A DNA stretch of 64,000 nt from contig NZ_NRRU01000010.1 of assembly GCF_016583785.1 (NCBI RefSeq), positions 1 through 64,000 on the forward strand. Reading direction: 5' to 3'. The DNA is from Rubrivivax gelatinosus (GTDB lineage: Bacteria > Pseudomonadota > Gammaproteobacteria > Burkholderiales > Burkholderiaceae_C). Every line of letters starts with the position of its first letter. The first letter of the stretch is position 1. The translations under genes were made by a program, and so were the position numbers. Below the pieces are notes generated by a model. It made no database searches. It saw only the letters and a program-made list of their open reading frames with translations, and was not told the origin of the DNA. Below, one piece after another: positions 21,076 to 30,722 of the stretch.

Positions 21076-21906
21076 GTGAGCGTCGATCATTACGAGAACT
21101 TCCCTGTCGCCTCGGTGCTGTGCCCGCCGGCGCTGCGTCCTGCTGTCGTGGCCATCTACCACTTCGCGCGCACCGCCGACGACATCGCCGACGAAGGCGA
21201 GCTGACCGCCGCCGCGCGCCACGAGGCGCTGGCGGCCTATCGCGCCGACCTCGCCGCGGTCGTGCAGCGGCAGGCGCCCAGCACACGCTGGACACCGGTG
21301 TTCGCGCGGCTGGCCGCGGCCATCGAGCGCTACGCCCTGCCCCCGGTCTGGCTGCACAAGCTGCTCGACGCCTTCGTGCAGGACGTGGACAACCCGGTCT
21401 ACGCCGACCGCGGCCAGGTCCTCGACTACTGCCGCCGCTCCGCCGACCCGGTCGGCCGCCTGCTGCTGCATCTGTACGGCGTGAACGATGCCGACTCGCT
21501 GCGCCGCGCCGACGCCGTCTGCACGGGGCTGCAACTGGCCAATTTCTGGCAGGACCTGGGCCTGGACGCGTCGCGCGGCCGCGTCTACCTGCCGCGCGAC
21601 GAACTCGCCGCCGCCGGGATCACGATCGAGGACGTGCTCGCGCGCCACGACTCGCCGGCGCTGCGTGCGCTGCTGCGTGATCTCTGCACGTGGGCGCAGG
21701 AACTGCTGGAACAGGGCATCCCGCTCGCGCGCCGCGTGCCGGGCCGAGCCGGCTGGGAGCTGCGCCTCGTGGTGCAGGGCGGCCTGCGCGTTTTGGAGAA
21801 AATCGGCCGCATGAATCATGCGACGATGCTCTCGCGCCCGAAGCTGGGCGCCGCCGATCTGCCGGTGCTGCTGTGGCGCGCGGCGACGATGCGCGGGGCG
21901 CGATGA
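21076..21906 (+). CDS. hpnC: HpnC, squalene/hydroxysqualene synthase-like prenyltransferase
   Basis: 276 residues from a GTG start. Trans-isoprenyl diphosphate synthase head-to-head fold: the N-terminal pattern ENFPVASVLCPPALRPAVVAIYHFARTADDIADE contributes the first aspartate-rich motif, and DLGLDASRGRVYLP the second region. In the HpnCDE route HpnC converts presqualene diphosphate, made by HpnD, to hydroxysqualene. hpnC, hpnD and hpnE overlap one another here (4 bases with hpnD), which strongly supports the assignment. Confidence 0.92.
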   Translation: MSVDHYENFPVASVLCPPALRPAVVAIYHFARTADDIADEGELTAAARHEALAAYRADLAAVVQRQAPSTRWTPVFARLAAAIERYALPPVWLHKLLDAFVQDVDNPVYADRGQVLDYCRRSADPVGRLLLHLYGVNDADSLRRADAVCTGLQLANFWQDLGLDASRGRVYLPRDELAAAGITIEDVLARHDSPALRALLRDLCTWAQELLEQGIPLARRVPGRAGWELRLVVQGGLRVLEKIGRMNHATMLSRPKLGAADLPVLLWRAATMRGAR

Positions 21907-22751
21907 CGCCGGCCGAGTACGTCCAGAAGCGTGCCGCCGGAAGCGGCTCCTCGTTCTATTACGCCTTCCTGTTCCTGCCGCCGCCCGAGCGTGCCGCGAT
22001 CACCGCGTTCTACGCTTTCTGCCGCGAGGTCGACGACGTCGTCGACGAGATGCAGGACCCGTCGGTGGCCGCGCGCAAGCTGCAGTGGTGGCGCGAGGAG
22101 GTGCAGTCCGCCTACGCCGGGCAGCCGACGCACCCGGTGACGCAGGCGTTGATGCCCTTGGCGCCACGCTTCACGATCGAGGCCGCGCATCTGCTGGCAG
22201 TCATCGAGGGCTGCCAGATGGACCTGGACCAGACCCGCTTCCTCGACTTCGCAGCGCTGCAGCGCTACTGCCACCTGGTGGCCGGCATCGTCGGCGAGGT
22301 CGCGGCCAACATCTTCGGCCGCAGCAGCGAGCGCACGGTGCAGTACGCGCACAAGCTGGGCCTGGCGATGCAGCTGACCAACATCATCCGCGACGTCGGC
22401 GACGACGCGCGCCGCGGCCGCATCTACCTGCCGGTGTCGGAGCTGCAGCGTTTCGACGTCAAGGCGCACGAGATCCTGAAGCGCGAATCGCCCTGGGGCT
22501 ACAGCGACCGTTTCACCGCGCTGATGCGCTTCCAGGCCGAACGTGCGCACGCCGCCTACGACGAGGCGCTGGCACTGCTGCCCGAGGCCGACCGCGCGAA
22601 GCAGAAGACCGGGCTGATGATGGCCAACATCTACCGCACGCTGCTGCGCGAGGTCGAGGCGGGCGGCTTCCAGGTGCTGCACCAGCGCACCTCGCTGACG
22701 CCGCTGCGCAAGCTGTGGATCGCCGCCCGCACCCACGTGCGTGGCCGCTGA
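21903..22751 (+). CDS. hpnD: HpnD, presqualene diphosphate synthase
   Basis: 282 residues from the ATG overlapping the hpnC stop. First aspartate-rich motif in FCREVDDVVDEMQD, substrate block YCHLVAGIVGEVAANIFG, and the second motif DVGDDARRGRIYLP. It joins two farnesyl diphosphates to presqualene diphosphate. A paralogue of HpnC, as usual in these clusters. The C-terminal end overlaps the likely GTG start of hpnE. Confidence 0.93.
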   Translation: MTPAEYVQKRAAGSGSSFYYAFLFLPPPERAAITAFYAFCREVDDVVDEMQDPSVAARKLQWWREEVQSAYAGQPTHPVTQALMPLAPRFTIEAAHLLAVIEGCQMDLDQTRFLDFAALQRYCHLVAGIVGEVAANIFGRSSERTVQYAHKLGLAMQLTNIIRDVGDDARRGRIYLPVSELQRFDVKAHEILKRESPWGYSDRFTALMRFQAERAHAAYDEALALLPEADRAKQKTGLMMANIYRTLLREVEAGGFQVLHQRTSLTPLRKLWIAARTHVRGR

Positions 22752-24021
22752 AGCCGCGGTGGACACACGCCGCGTCGCCGTCGTCGGCGCCGGCTGGGCC
22801 GGCCTGGCTGCCGCCGTGCGCCTGTGCGAGGGCGGCGCTGCCGTCACCGTCTTCGAGATGGCGGCGCAAGCCGGCGGGCGCGCCCGCAGCCTGGGCGGCG
22901 ACGACGGCCTGGACAACGGCCAGCACATCCTGATCGGCGCCTACACGCGCACGCTGGCGCTGATGCGCACGGTCGGTGCCGACCCCGACACGCTGCTGCT
23001 GCGCACGCCGCTCGTGCTGCGCCGCGCCGACGGCAGCGGGCTGGCGCTGCCGCCGGGGCCACCGGTGGTGGCGTTTCTGCGCGCGGTCGCCGCCGCGGGC
23101 GGCTGGAGCTGGCGCGACAAGGCCTCGCTGCTCGCGGCGGCGGCCGTCTGGGCGGCACGCGGCTTTCGCTGCGACGCGGCGACGACGGTGGCCACGCTGT
23201 GCCGCGGCCTGACGCCGCGCGTGCGTGCCGAACTGATAGACCCGCTGTGTGTCGCGGCGCTGAACACGCCGGCCGCCGAAGCGAGCGCCGCGGTGATGCT
23301 GCGTGTGCTGCGCGACGCACTGTTCAGCGGCCCCGGCTCGGCCGACCTGCTGCTGCCGCGGCGGCCGCTGGGCGAACTGCTGCCCGAGCCGGCCCAGGCC
23401 TGGCTGTCGGCACGCGGCGTCGACTGGCGCCGCGGCCACCGCGTCGCCGCGCTCGAGCGCCGTGACGGCGGCTGGCGCGTCGACGGCGAAGCCTTCGACG
23501 CGGTGGTGCTCGCCAGCAGCGCGGCCGAAGCGGCCCGGCTGGCGGCAGCCGTCGACGCCGGCTGGAGCACCACCGCCGCCGAGCTGCGCTACGAACCGAT
23601 CGTCACCGTCTACCTCGACGCCCCCGGCACCGCCCTGCCCTGGCCGATGACGACGCTGCACGAAGGGCCGGACACGCCGGCGCAGTTCGCTTTCGACCAC
23701 GGGCAACTCGGCGGCCGGAACGGACGCTCGGCCTGGGTCGTCAGCGGCGCCCGGCAGTGGACGGAGCGTGGGCTGGACGCCTGCGCCGCCGCGGTGCAGG
23801 CGCAGGCGCGGCCATTGCTGCCGCACGCGACGGTGCGGCGCACGCTGGCCGAGAAGCGCGCCACCTTCCGCTGCACGCCGGGCCTGCAGCGGCCGGCGGC
23901 GGCCATCGCCCCGGGCCTGTGGGCCGCGGGCGACTATGTCGAAGGCCCCTATCCGGCGACGCTGGAAGGCGCGGTGCGCGCCGGCGAAGCCGCCGCGCGA
24001 GGCATCTCCGCAACGGCTTGA
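22741..24021 (+). CDS. hpnE: HpnE, FAD-dependent hydroxysqualene dehydroxylase
   Basis: 426 residues from GTG at 22741, overlapping hpnD by 11 bases; GTG at 22759 is the alternative. The dinucleotide-binding motif VAVVGAGWAGLAAAVRL opens the protein, followed by GGRARSLG and GQHILIGAYTRTLALM of the amine-oxidase/phytoene-desaturase-like family. The C-terminal FAD block is LWAAGDYVEGPYPATLEGAVRAGEAAA. It removes the hydroxyl of hydroxysqualene to give squalene. No squalene-hopene cyclase lies in this window, so the fate of squalene (hopanoids or otherwise) cannot be told. Confidence 0.92.
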   Translation: MAAEAAVDTRRVAVVGAGWAGLAAAVRLCEGGAAVTVFEMAAQAGGRARSLGGDDGLDNGQHILIGAYTRTLALMRTVGADPDTLLLRTPLVLRRADGSGLALPPGPPVVAFLRAVAAAGGWSWRDKASLLAAAAVWAARGFRCDAATTVATLCRGLTPRVRAELIDPLCVAALNTPAAEASAAVMLRVLRDALFSGPGSADLLLPRRPLGELLPEPAQAWLSARGVDWRRGHRVAALERRDGGWRVDGEAFDAVVLASSAAEAARLAAAVDAGWSTTAAELRYEPIVTVYLDAPGTALPWPMTTLHEGPDTPAQFAFDHGQLGGRNGRSAWVVSGARQWTERGLDACAAAVQAQARPLLPHATVRRTLAEKRATFRCTPGLQRPAAAIAPGLWAAGDYVEGPYPATLEGAVRAGEAAARGISATA

Positions 24022-24088
24022 CCATCTCGACACGCAAACAGCCCTTCCGCGATGCAAAATCGCGCGATTCAATCCGGCCGTCGCATTC

Positions 24089-24856
24089 ATGAGTCTCAAG
24101 GAACAGCAGACCCCGACCATCCAGGTCCTGGAGCGCACGTTCGCGCTGCTGGACATGCTGGCCGCTCATCCCGACCCGGTGTCGCTGAAGGAGATCAGCG
24201 AGCGCACCGGGCTGCACCCGTCGACCGCGCACCGCATCCTGAACGACCTGACGATCGGGCGCCTGGTCGACCGCCCGCAAGCCGGCAGCTACCGCCTGGG
24301 CATGCGGCTGCTCGAACTGGGCAACCTCGTGAAGGCGCGCCTGGACGTGCGCGACGCAGCGCTGGCGCCGATGCGAGAGCTGCACAAGCTGACGCACCAG
24401 CCGGTGAACCTGTCGGTGCGCCAGGGCGACGAGATCGTCTACATCGAACGGACCTACAGCGAACGTTCGGGCATGCAGGTCGTGCGCGCCGTCGGCGGCC
24501 GCGCGCCGCTGCACCTCACCTCGGTGGGCAAGCTGTTCCTGGCCCACGAGGACGTGCAACGCGTGCGTTCGTATGCGACGCGCACCGGCCTCACCGGCCA
24601 CACGCGCAACAGCATCACCGACGTCTCCCGCCTCGAGCGAGAACTGGCCGCGGTGCGTGCCCAGGGCTGCGCGCGCGACGACGAGGAACTGGAACTGGGC
24701 GTGCGCTGCATGGCCGCCGGCATCTACGACGACCAGGGCAAGCTGGTCGCGGGCCTGTCGGTGTCAGCGCCGTCGGACCGGCTCGAGGAGACGTGGATGG
24801 ACAAGGTGCGCCACACGGCGGAGCAGATCTCGTCGGCGCTCGGTTACCGCGGCTGA
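24089..24856 (+). CDS. IclR-family transcriptional regulator
   Basis: 255 residues. N-terminal winged helix: QVLERTFALLDMLAAHPDPV, then LKEISERTGLHPSTAHRIL as the recognition helix. C-terminal GAF-like IclR effector domain (RQGDEIVYIERTYSER, GKLFLAHE, DDEELELGVRCMAAGIYD). It follows hpnE by 67 bases in the same direction. Whether it regulates the squalene genes is unknown; it could act on a remote pathway. The divergent neighbour on its right is pbpG, which reads towards it. Confidence 0.9.
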   Translation: MSLKEQQTPTIQVLERTFALLDMLAAHPDPVSLKEISERTGLHPSTAHRILNDLTIGRLVDRPQAGSYRLGMRLLELGNLVKARLDVRDAALAPMRELHKLTHQPVNLSVRQGDEIVYIERTYSERSGMQVVRAVGGRAPLHLTSVGKLFLAHEDVQRVRSYATRTGLTGHTRNSITDVSRLERELAAVRAQGCARDDEELELGVRCMAAGIYDDQGKLVAGLSVSAPSDRLEETWMDKVRHTAEQISSALGYRG

Positions 24857-24875
24857 CGCGGCCCGGGCGCGGCCG

Positions 24876-26003
24876 TCAGTTGTGGACGGCGGCCGGCGCC
24901 AGCGCCGATCCCAAGGCGGGGCCCGCCTCGCTCGTCAGCCACTTGCGGATGCGTTCGGCGTCGCCGATGCGCGAGTACTTCCCGGCGGAGTCGAGCAGGA
25001 CCATGATGAGCTTGCGCCCGGCCAGGTGCGCCTGCATCACCAGGCAGCGGCCGGCTTCGGAGATGTAGCCGGTCTTCTGCAGGCCGATCTCCCAGCTGGG
25101 GTTGCGCACCAGGCCGTTGGTGGTGTGGAACTGCAGCTGGCGCCGCCCGACCGCGACACTGGCGTCGGTCGAGGTCGTCAGCTCGCGCAGGATCGGGTGC
25201 GAATAGGCGGCGTTCACGAGCACGGCGAGGTCGCGTGCGCTCGACTGGTTCTGGCTCGACAGCCCGGTGGGCTCGACGTAGCGCGTGTCGTGCATGCCCA
25301 GCAGCTGGGCCTTGGCATTCATCGCCTGGACGAAGGCCGGCAGGCCACCCGGATAGTGGCGACCGAGCGCATTCGCGGCGCGGTTCTCTGAGGACATCAG
25401 CGCCAGATGCATCATCTCGCCACGCGTCAGCTGCGTGCCGACCAGCAGGCGCGAGCTGCTGCCCTTTTCGGTGTCGACGTCGTCTTGCGAGATCGTCAGC
25501 ACGTCATCCAGCGACTGATGCGCCTCGGTCACCACCAGGCCGGTCATCAGCTTGGTGATCGACGCGATCGGCAGCACGGCGTGCGGATTCTTGCTGAGCA
25601 GGACCTGGTTGGTGTCCTGGTCGACGACGAGCGCGACGCTGGACTTCAGGTCCAGGGGGTCGTCGGTGCGATGCAGGCCGTACTGCTGGCCGAAGGACGC
25701 CTTGGCGGGCTCGACCTGCACGACGACCGACTTGCGCGGGCTGACCTTGACCACGGTGCGAGCGCTCTCGACACGGGTACCGGTCTTGGCGGTCTTGACG
25801 ACCCGCGTCTTGACCGGCGCCTTCGCGCTGCGGACTTTCTTCGCGCCGCCGGCGGGCTTGGCTGCCTTGGTGCTCTTGGTCTTGGATGGCTGGGTGCCGG
25901 TTGCCGCCAGCGACGCCGTCGGCATCACACTGCCTGCGATGAGAGCCGCCGCCATGAAGACGACCGCCGCGAGCCGCTGAGAACTACCGCCAAAACATCC
26001 CAC
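24876..26003 (-). CDS. pbpG: D-alanyl-D-alanine endopeptidase (PBP7/PbpG family)
   Basis: 375 residues from the GTG at 26003, which has a GGGG-type ribosome site and leads directly into a signal peptide (RLAAVVFMAAALIAGS...ASLAA). An upstream start at 26066 is possible but adds a poor, Cys/Arg-rich leader. A Lys/Ala-rich linker of about 70 residues follows the signal. The S11 peptidase domain then has SxxK in ASITKLM, SxN in SSEN and KTG in LQKTGYI. It would cleave peptidoglycan cross-links in the periplasm. The basic linker may bind the cell wall. Confidence 0.9.
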   Translation of the reverse strand: MGCFGGSSQRLAAVVFMAAALIAGSVMPTASLAATGTQPSKTKSTKAAKPAGGAKKVRSAKAPVKTRVVKTAKTGTRVESARTVVKVSPRKSVVVQVEPAKASFGQQYGLHRTDDPLDLKSSVALVVDQDTNQVLLSKNPHAVLPIASITKLMTGLVVTEAHQSLDDVLTISQDDVDTEKGSSSRLLVGTQLTRGEMMHLALMSSENRAANALGRHYPGGLPAFVQAMNAKAQLLGMHDTRYVEPTGLSSQNQSSARDLAVLVNAAYSHPILRELTTSTDASVAVGRRQLQFHTTNGLVRNPSWEIGLQKTGYISEAGRCLVMQAHLAGRKLIMVLLDSAGKYSRIGDAERIRKWLTSEAGPALGSALAPAAVHN

Positions 26004-26143
26004 TGATACAACCCCGCAGAGAATGCGCCAAAGTGTAGTGCACCTGAAGAATCTGCGCAAGATCAAGAACTTGCGCAGGATTCCTCAAGTACACGCCGAC
26101 GGGCCCGCAACAGGACCCGCGGCGCATGCCGACGGGTCTTCGT

Positions 26144-27685
26144 TCAGCTTTGCGCCGGGACCCGCTCGGCGTTGCTGCGCAGCTTGCTCAACGCCGACAG
26201 GTAGGCTTTCGCCGACGCGACGACGATGTCCGGATCGGCCCCCACCCCATTGACGATGCGCCCGCCGTGCTGCAGCCGCACGGTGACCTCACCTTGCGAT
26301 TCTGTGCTGCCCGAGGTGATGGCATTGACCGAATAGAGCACCATTTCCGCGCCACTGCAGACCTTGGACTCGATCGCCTTGAGCGTCGCGTCGACCGGGC
26401 CGTTGCCCTGGCTCTCGACGCGGTGCTCGACGTCGCCGGCGGCGAACGCGATCGTCGCGTGCGGGCGCTCGCCGGTCTCGGAACGCTGCGCCAGCGACAG
26501 CAGGCGGTAGTGTTCCTGCGCGGCGGTGACGCTCTCGTCGCCGACGAGGGCGATGATGTCCTCGTCGAAGATCTCGCTCTTGCGGTCGGCCAGATCCTTG
26601 AAACGCGCGAAGGCGGCGTTGACCTCGGCCTCAGACTCCATCTCGATGCCGAGTTCCTGCAGCCGCTGCTTGAAGGCGTTGCGGCCCGAAAGCTTGCCGA
26701 GCACGATCTTGTTGGCGCTCCAGCCCACGTCCTCGGCACGCATGATCTCGTAGGTGTCGCGCGCCTTGAGCACGCCATCCTGATGGATGCCGCTGGCATG
26801 GGCGAAGGCGTTGGCGCCGACGATGGCCTTGTTCGGCTGGACGACGAAGCCGGTGGTCTGGCTGACCATGCGCGAGGCCGGCACGATCTGGCGCGCGTCG
26901 ATGCCGACTTCGAGCCCGAAGTGGTCGCGGCGCGTCTTCACCGCCATCACGACCTCTTCCAGGCTGCAGTTGCCGGCGCGCTCGCCCAGGCCGTTGATCG
27001 TGCACTCGACCTGGCGCGCGCCGCCGATCTTCACGCCGGCCAGCGAGTTGGCGACGGCCATGCCCAGGTCGTTGTGGCAGTGCACCGACCAGACCGCCTT
27101 GTCGCTGTTGGGCACACGCTCGCGCAGCATGCGGATGAAGTTGCCGTAGAGCTCGGGGATCGCGTAGCCGACGGTGTCGGGGATGTTGATCGTCGTCGCG
27201 CCTTCGTCGATCACGGTCTCGACGACGCGGCACAGGAAGTCGGGGTCGGAGCGGTAGCCGTCCTCGGGACTGAACTCGATGTCGGCGCACAGGTTGCGCG
27301 CGAAACGCACCGCCAGCCGCGCCTGCTCGAGCACCTGCTCGCGCGTCATGCGCAGCTTCTTCTCCATGTGCAGTTCGCTGGTGGCGATGAAGGTGTGGAT
27401 GCGCGCACGCGCCGCCGGCCGCAGCGCCTCGGCGGCACGCGAGATGTCGCGGTCGTTGGCACGCGCCAGCGAGCACACCGTCGATTCGCGCACCGCCTGG
27501 GCGATCGCGCGCACGGCCTCGAAGTCACCGTTGCTGGACGCGGCGAAACCGGCCTCGATCACGTCGACACGCAGGCGCTCAAGCTGACGGGCGATGCGCA
27601 GTTTCTCGTCGCGCGTCATTGACGCGCCGGGAGACTGTTCGCCGTCGCGCAGCGTGGTGTCGAAGATGATGAGCTTGTCGGTCAT
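26144..27685 (-). CDS. leuA: 2-isopropylmalate synthase
   Basis: 513 residues. HMGL-like TIM barrel beginning [16 protein letters not shown], with metal-binding motif [14 protein letters not shown] and GERAGN. A C-terminal LeuA allosteric domain ([19 protein letters not shown]) is present, so leucine feedback inhibition is expected. Condenses acetyl-CoA with 2-oxoisovalerate, the first step committed to leucine. Its upstream region holds a leucine-codon leader peptide and an intrinsic terminator, so attenuation by leucyl-tRNA supply is likely. Lies in the same block as ilvBHC, with pssA in between. Confidence 0.97.
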   Translation of the reverse strand: MTDKLIIFDTTLRDGEQSPGASMTRDEKLRIARQLERLRVDVIEAGFAASSNGDFEAVRAIAQAVRESTVCSLARANDRDISRAAEALRPAARARIHTFIATSELHMEKKLRMTREQVLEQARLAVRFARNLCADIEFSPEDGYRSDPDFLCRVVETVIDEGATTINIPDTVGYAIPELYGNFIRMLRERVPNSDKAVWSVHCHNDLGMAVANSLAGVKIGGARQVECTINGLGERAGNCSLEEVVMAVKTRRDHFGLEVGIDARQIVPASRMVSQTTGFVVQPNKAIVGANAFAHASGIHQDGVLKARDTYEIMRAEDVGWSANKIVLGKLSGRNAFKQRLQELGIEMESEAEVNAAFARFKDLADRKSEIFDEDIIALVGDESVTAAQEHYRLLSLAQRSETGERPHATIAFAAGDVEHRVESQGNGPVDATLKAIESKVCSGAEMVLYSVNAITSGSTESQGEVTVRLQHGGRIVNGVGADPDIVVASAKAYLSALSKLRSNAERVPAQS

Positions 27686-27736
27686 GGTCTTGCCTTTGCG
27701 AGGGTTTGGATTCGCAAGCAGCTTGTCGTGCAGAAA

Positions 27737-27773
27737 TGAAAAACGGCCCGCTGCGTTGCGCTGGCGGGCCGTT
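27737..27773 (-). terminator. Attenuator terminator upstream of leuA
   Basis: Minus-strand stem AACGGCCCGC / GCGGGCCGTT (27773-27764 with 27751-27742) and a T-run of five. It lies between the leucine-rich leader peptide and the leuA start, 52 bases or more upstream of leuA. Its position and form fit a leucine attenuator. Confidence 0.75.
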
Positions 27774-27800
27774 GATCGGGAAAAGAATGGACGAAGACGA

Positions 27801-27860
27801 TCAGCGCACCCGCGAATGCAGTAGCAGCGCTAGCAGGGAGAAGGCACGGATCGTCGTCAC
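27801..27860 (-). CDS. leuL: leu leader peptide (leucine attenuation)
   Basis: Nineteen codons from [22 protein letters not shown], then TGA. Five of six residues at positions 9-14 are leucine, encoded CTG CTA GCG CTG CTA CTG; the CTA codons are rare in so GC-rich a genome. The peptide ends 28 bases before the attenuator stem. Ribosome stalling at the leucine run when charged tRNA-Leu is short would change folding of the RNA and allow read-through into leuA. The antiterminator pairing could not be drawn with certainty. Confidence 0.75.
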   Translation of the reverse strand: MTTIRAFSLLALLLHSRVR

Positions 27861-27886
27861 GCGGCGAATGTAGCACAGCGACCGGG

Positions 27887-28723
27887 TCACGGATGCAGGC
27901 CCTTCTCGTCCGGATCGTCGGTCGAAGTCGAGATCACGCTCGCCGGCTGACCCTTGAAGCGGCGCCAGGCGAAGACGAGGTAGCCCGACAGCCCGTAGGC
28001 GACGAAGATCGCGAAGAGCACACGCGGCGGGTCGAGCGCGATCAGCGCGATCACCAGCATCACCGCGACCAGCACGACGAAAGGCACGGTGCGCCGCCCG
28101 CCTATGGTCTTGAAGCTGTAGAACGGCGCGTTCGTCACCATCGACAAGCCGGCGTAGAGCGTGACGGCGAACGCCGTCCATTCCAGCCACGGGATCGAGT
28201 AGACGTCGCGATAGCCGGCGTCGTCGAAGACCCAGACCATGCCGATCACGAGCGCCGCTGCCGCCGGGCTGGGCAGGCCCTGGAAGAAGCGCCGGTCGAC
28301 GACGCCGATGTTGACGTTGAAGCGCGCCAGCCGCAGTGCGGCGCCGGCGACGTAGACGAAGGCCGGGATCCAGCCGAGCTTGCCCAGGTCCTTCAGCGCC
28401 CAGACATAGACGATCAGCGCTGGCGCGGCACCGAAGGAGACCATGTCGGACAGGCTGTCCATCTGCTCGCCGAAAGCGCTCTGCGTGCGCGTCATGCGCG
28501 CGACGCGGCCGTCCATCGCGTCGAGCACGGCGGCGACGAAGATTGCGATCGCAGCGGCCTCGAAGCGGCCGTTGATCGCCATCACGACACCGTAGAAGCC
28601 GGAGAACAGCGCCGCCAGCGTGATCGCATTGGGCAGCACGTACAGGCCCCGGCGCGGCCGCCGCGTCGAGACGGCGTCGATCTCGGCGTCTTCGTCGCCG
28701 GAGTCCTGGGTATCGTCGGTCAT
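27887..28723 (-). CDS. pssA: CDP-diacylglycerol-serine O-phosphatidyltransferase
   Basis: 278 residues from MTDDTQDSGDEDAEI; an earlier in-frame codon exists at 28771 but adds a Pro/Ala leader of no obvious value. The CDP-alcohol phosphatidyltransferase signature is complete: DAMDGRVARMTRTQSAFGEQ followed by MDSLSDM, giving the D-G-x2-A-R-x8-G-x3-D-x3-D pattern. Seven or eight membrane helices follow. It makes phosphatidylserine, precursor of phosphatidylethanolamine. Placement between ilvC and leuA is a common betaproteobacterial arrangement. Confidence 0.92.
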   Translation of the reverse strand: MTDDTQDSGDEDAEIDAVSTRRPRRGLYVLPNAITLAALFSGFYGVVMAINGRFEAAAIAIFVAAVLDAMDGRVARMTRTQSAFGEQMDSLSDMVSFGAAPALIVYVWALKDLGKLGWIPAFVYVAGAALRLARFNVNIGVVDRRFFQGLPSPAAAALVIGMVWVFDDAGYRDVYSIPWLEWTAFAVTLYAGLSMVTNAPFYSFKTIGGRRTVPFVVLVAVMLVIALIALDPPRVLFAIFVAYGLSGYLVFAWRRFKGQPASVISTSTDDPDEKGLHP

Positions 28724-28800
28724 CCGTTCGAGGATAACCGGGGCCGGGGCCGCGTGCGGCCCCGGGGACATCGGATGAACGGCGGGCCCCGGGGGCCCTG

Positions 28801-28862
28801 CCGTTCAAGGCCGCGTCAGTTGCGGGACTTGTCGACCAGCTTGTTGGCCTTGATCCACGGCA
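28801..28862 (-). pseudogene. Relic of a second ilvC 3' end
   Basis: Bases 28801-28862 repeat 28942-29003, the last codons and 3' flank of the intact ilvC, with four mismatches in 62. Read on the minus strand the relic encodes [14 protein letters not shown] and a stop, identical in protein to the ilvC end. All four mismatches are synonymous (AAG/AAA, CTG/CTC, and a two-base TCC/AGC serine change). No further ilvC sequence precedes it. This looks like the footprint of recombination with a diverged ilvC allele. Confidence 0.8.
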
Positions 28863-28956
28863 GTGGACGCCGTGGGAGCCGTCTGCGCCTGCGCGCAGAC
28901 GGCCGGCGGCCACGGCCCCGCGTGTCTCGCACGCGGGGCTGCCGTTCAAGGCCGCG

Positions 28957-29988
<1,032 letters not shown>

Positions 29989-30067
29989 CTAGTCAGACGC
30001 CCGGCCGCTAATGGCCAGGCAGGTTTCCGGGCGATGGGCGGCCGCTGAGGGCCGCCGGGGCGCCGCC

Positions 30068-30559
30068 TCAGATTCGAAGGATCCGCTCGCCGCGACCGAT
30101 GCCGCTGGCGCCGGTGCGCACAGTTTCGAGGATCGCCGCTCGGTCGATCGCGAGCAGGAAGGCGTCGAGCTTGCCCGAGTCGCCGGTCAGCTCGATCGTG
30201 TAGCTCTTCTCGGTGACGTCGATGATGCGGCCGCGGAAGATCTCGGCCATGCGCTTCATCTCCTCGCGCTCCTTGCCGACGGCGCGCACCTTGATCAGCA
30301 TGAGCTCGCGCTCGACAAAGCTGCCTTCGGTCAGGTCGACGACCTTGACGACCTCGATCAGCCGGTTCAGATGCTTGGTGATCTGCTCGATGACCTCGTC
30401 GCTGCCGGTGGTGACGATCGTCATGCGCGACATCGACGGGTCCTCGGTCGGGGCGACCGTCAGGCTCTCGATGTTGTAGCCGCGCGCCGAGAAGAGCGCG
30501 ACCACCCGCGACAGGGCGCCGGCCTCGTTCTCGAGCAGCACCGCGATGATGTGTTTCAT
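30068..30559 (-). CDS. ilvH: Acetolactate synthase small (regulatory) subunit
   Basis: 163 residues. N-terminal ACT domain (HIIAVLLENEAGALSRVVALFSARGYNIE) that binds valine for feedback inhibition, and the C-terminal ALS_ss domain with GKLDAFLLAI and TGASGIGRGERIL. Regulates the IlvB catalytic subunit encoded upstream. A 163-base gap separates it from ilvB; nothing coding was identified there. Confidence 0.96.
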   Translation of the reverse strand: MKHIIAVLLENEAGALSRVVALFSARGYNIESLTVAPTEDPSMSRMTIVTTGSDEVIEQITKHLNRLIEVVKVVDLTEGSFVERELMLIKVRAVGKEREEMKRMAEIFRGRIIDVTEKSYTIELTGDSGKLDAFLLAIDRAAILETVRTGASGIGRGERILRI

Positions 30560-30722
30560 GGTCTTCGTCCTGCGCGGATCCCCGAGCCGACGGCGGTAAC
30601 CGCCGGCCCTTCACCACGCTGTTCGATCGGTTGATGGGGAATGCCGAAGCTGTAGCCGGAGTCGGCCGTGCCGGTCGGCGGCGGCGCGGTAACGCCGTCG
30701 CCGCCTGCGCGGCCCGCGCCGG

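Noticed and set aside
30560-30722. Possible small gene between ilvB and ilvH
   Set aside because: The open frame through the gap belongs to the wrong frame of ilvB and has no start or ribosome site of its own.
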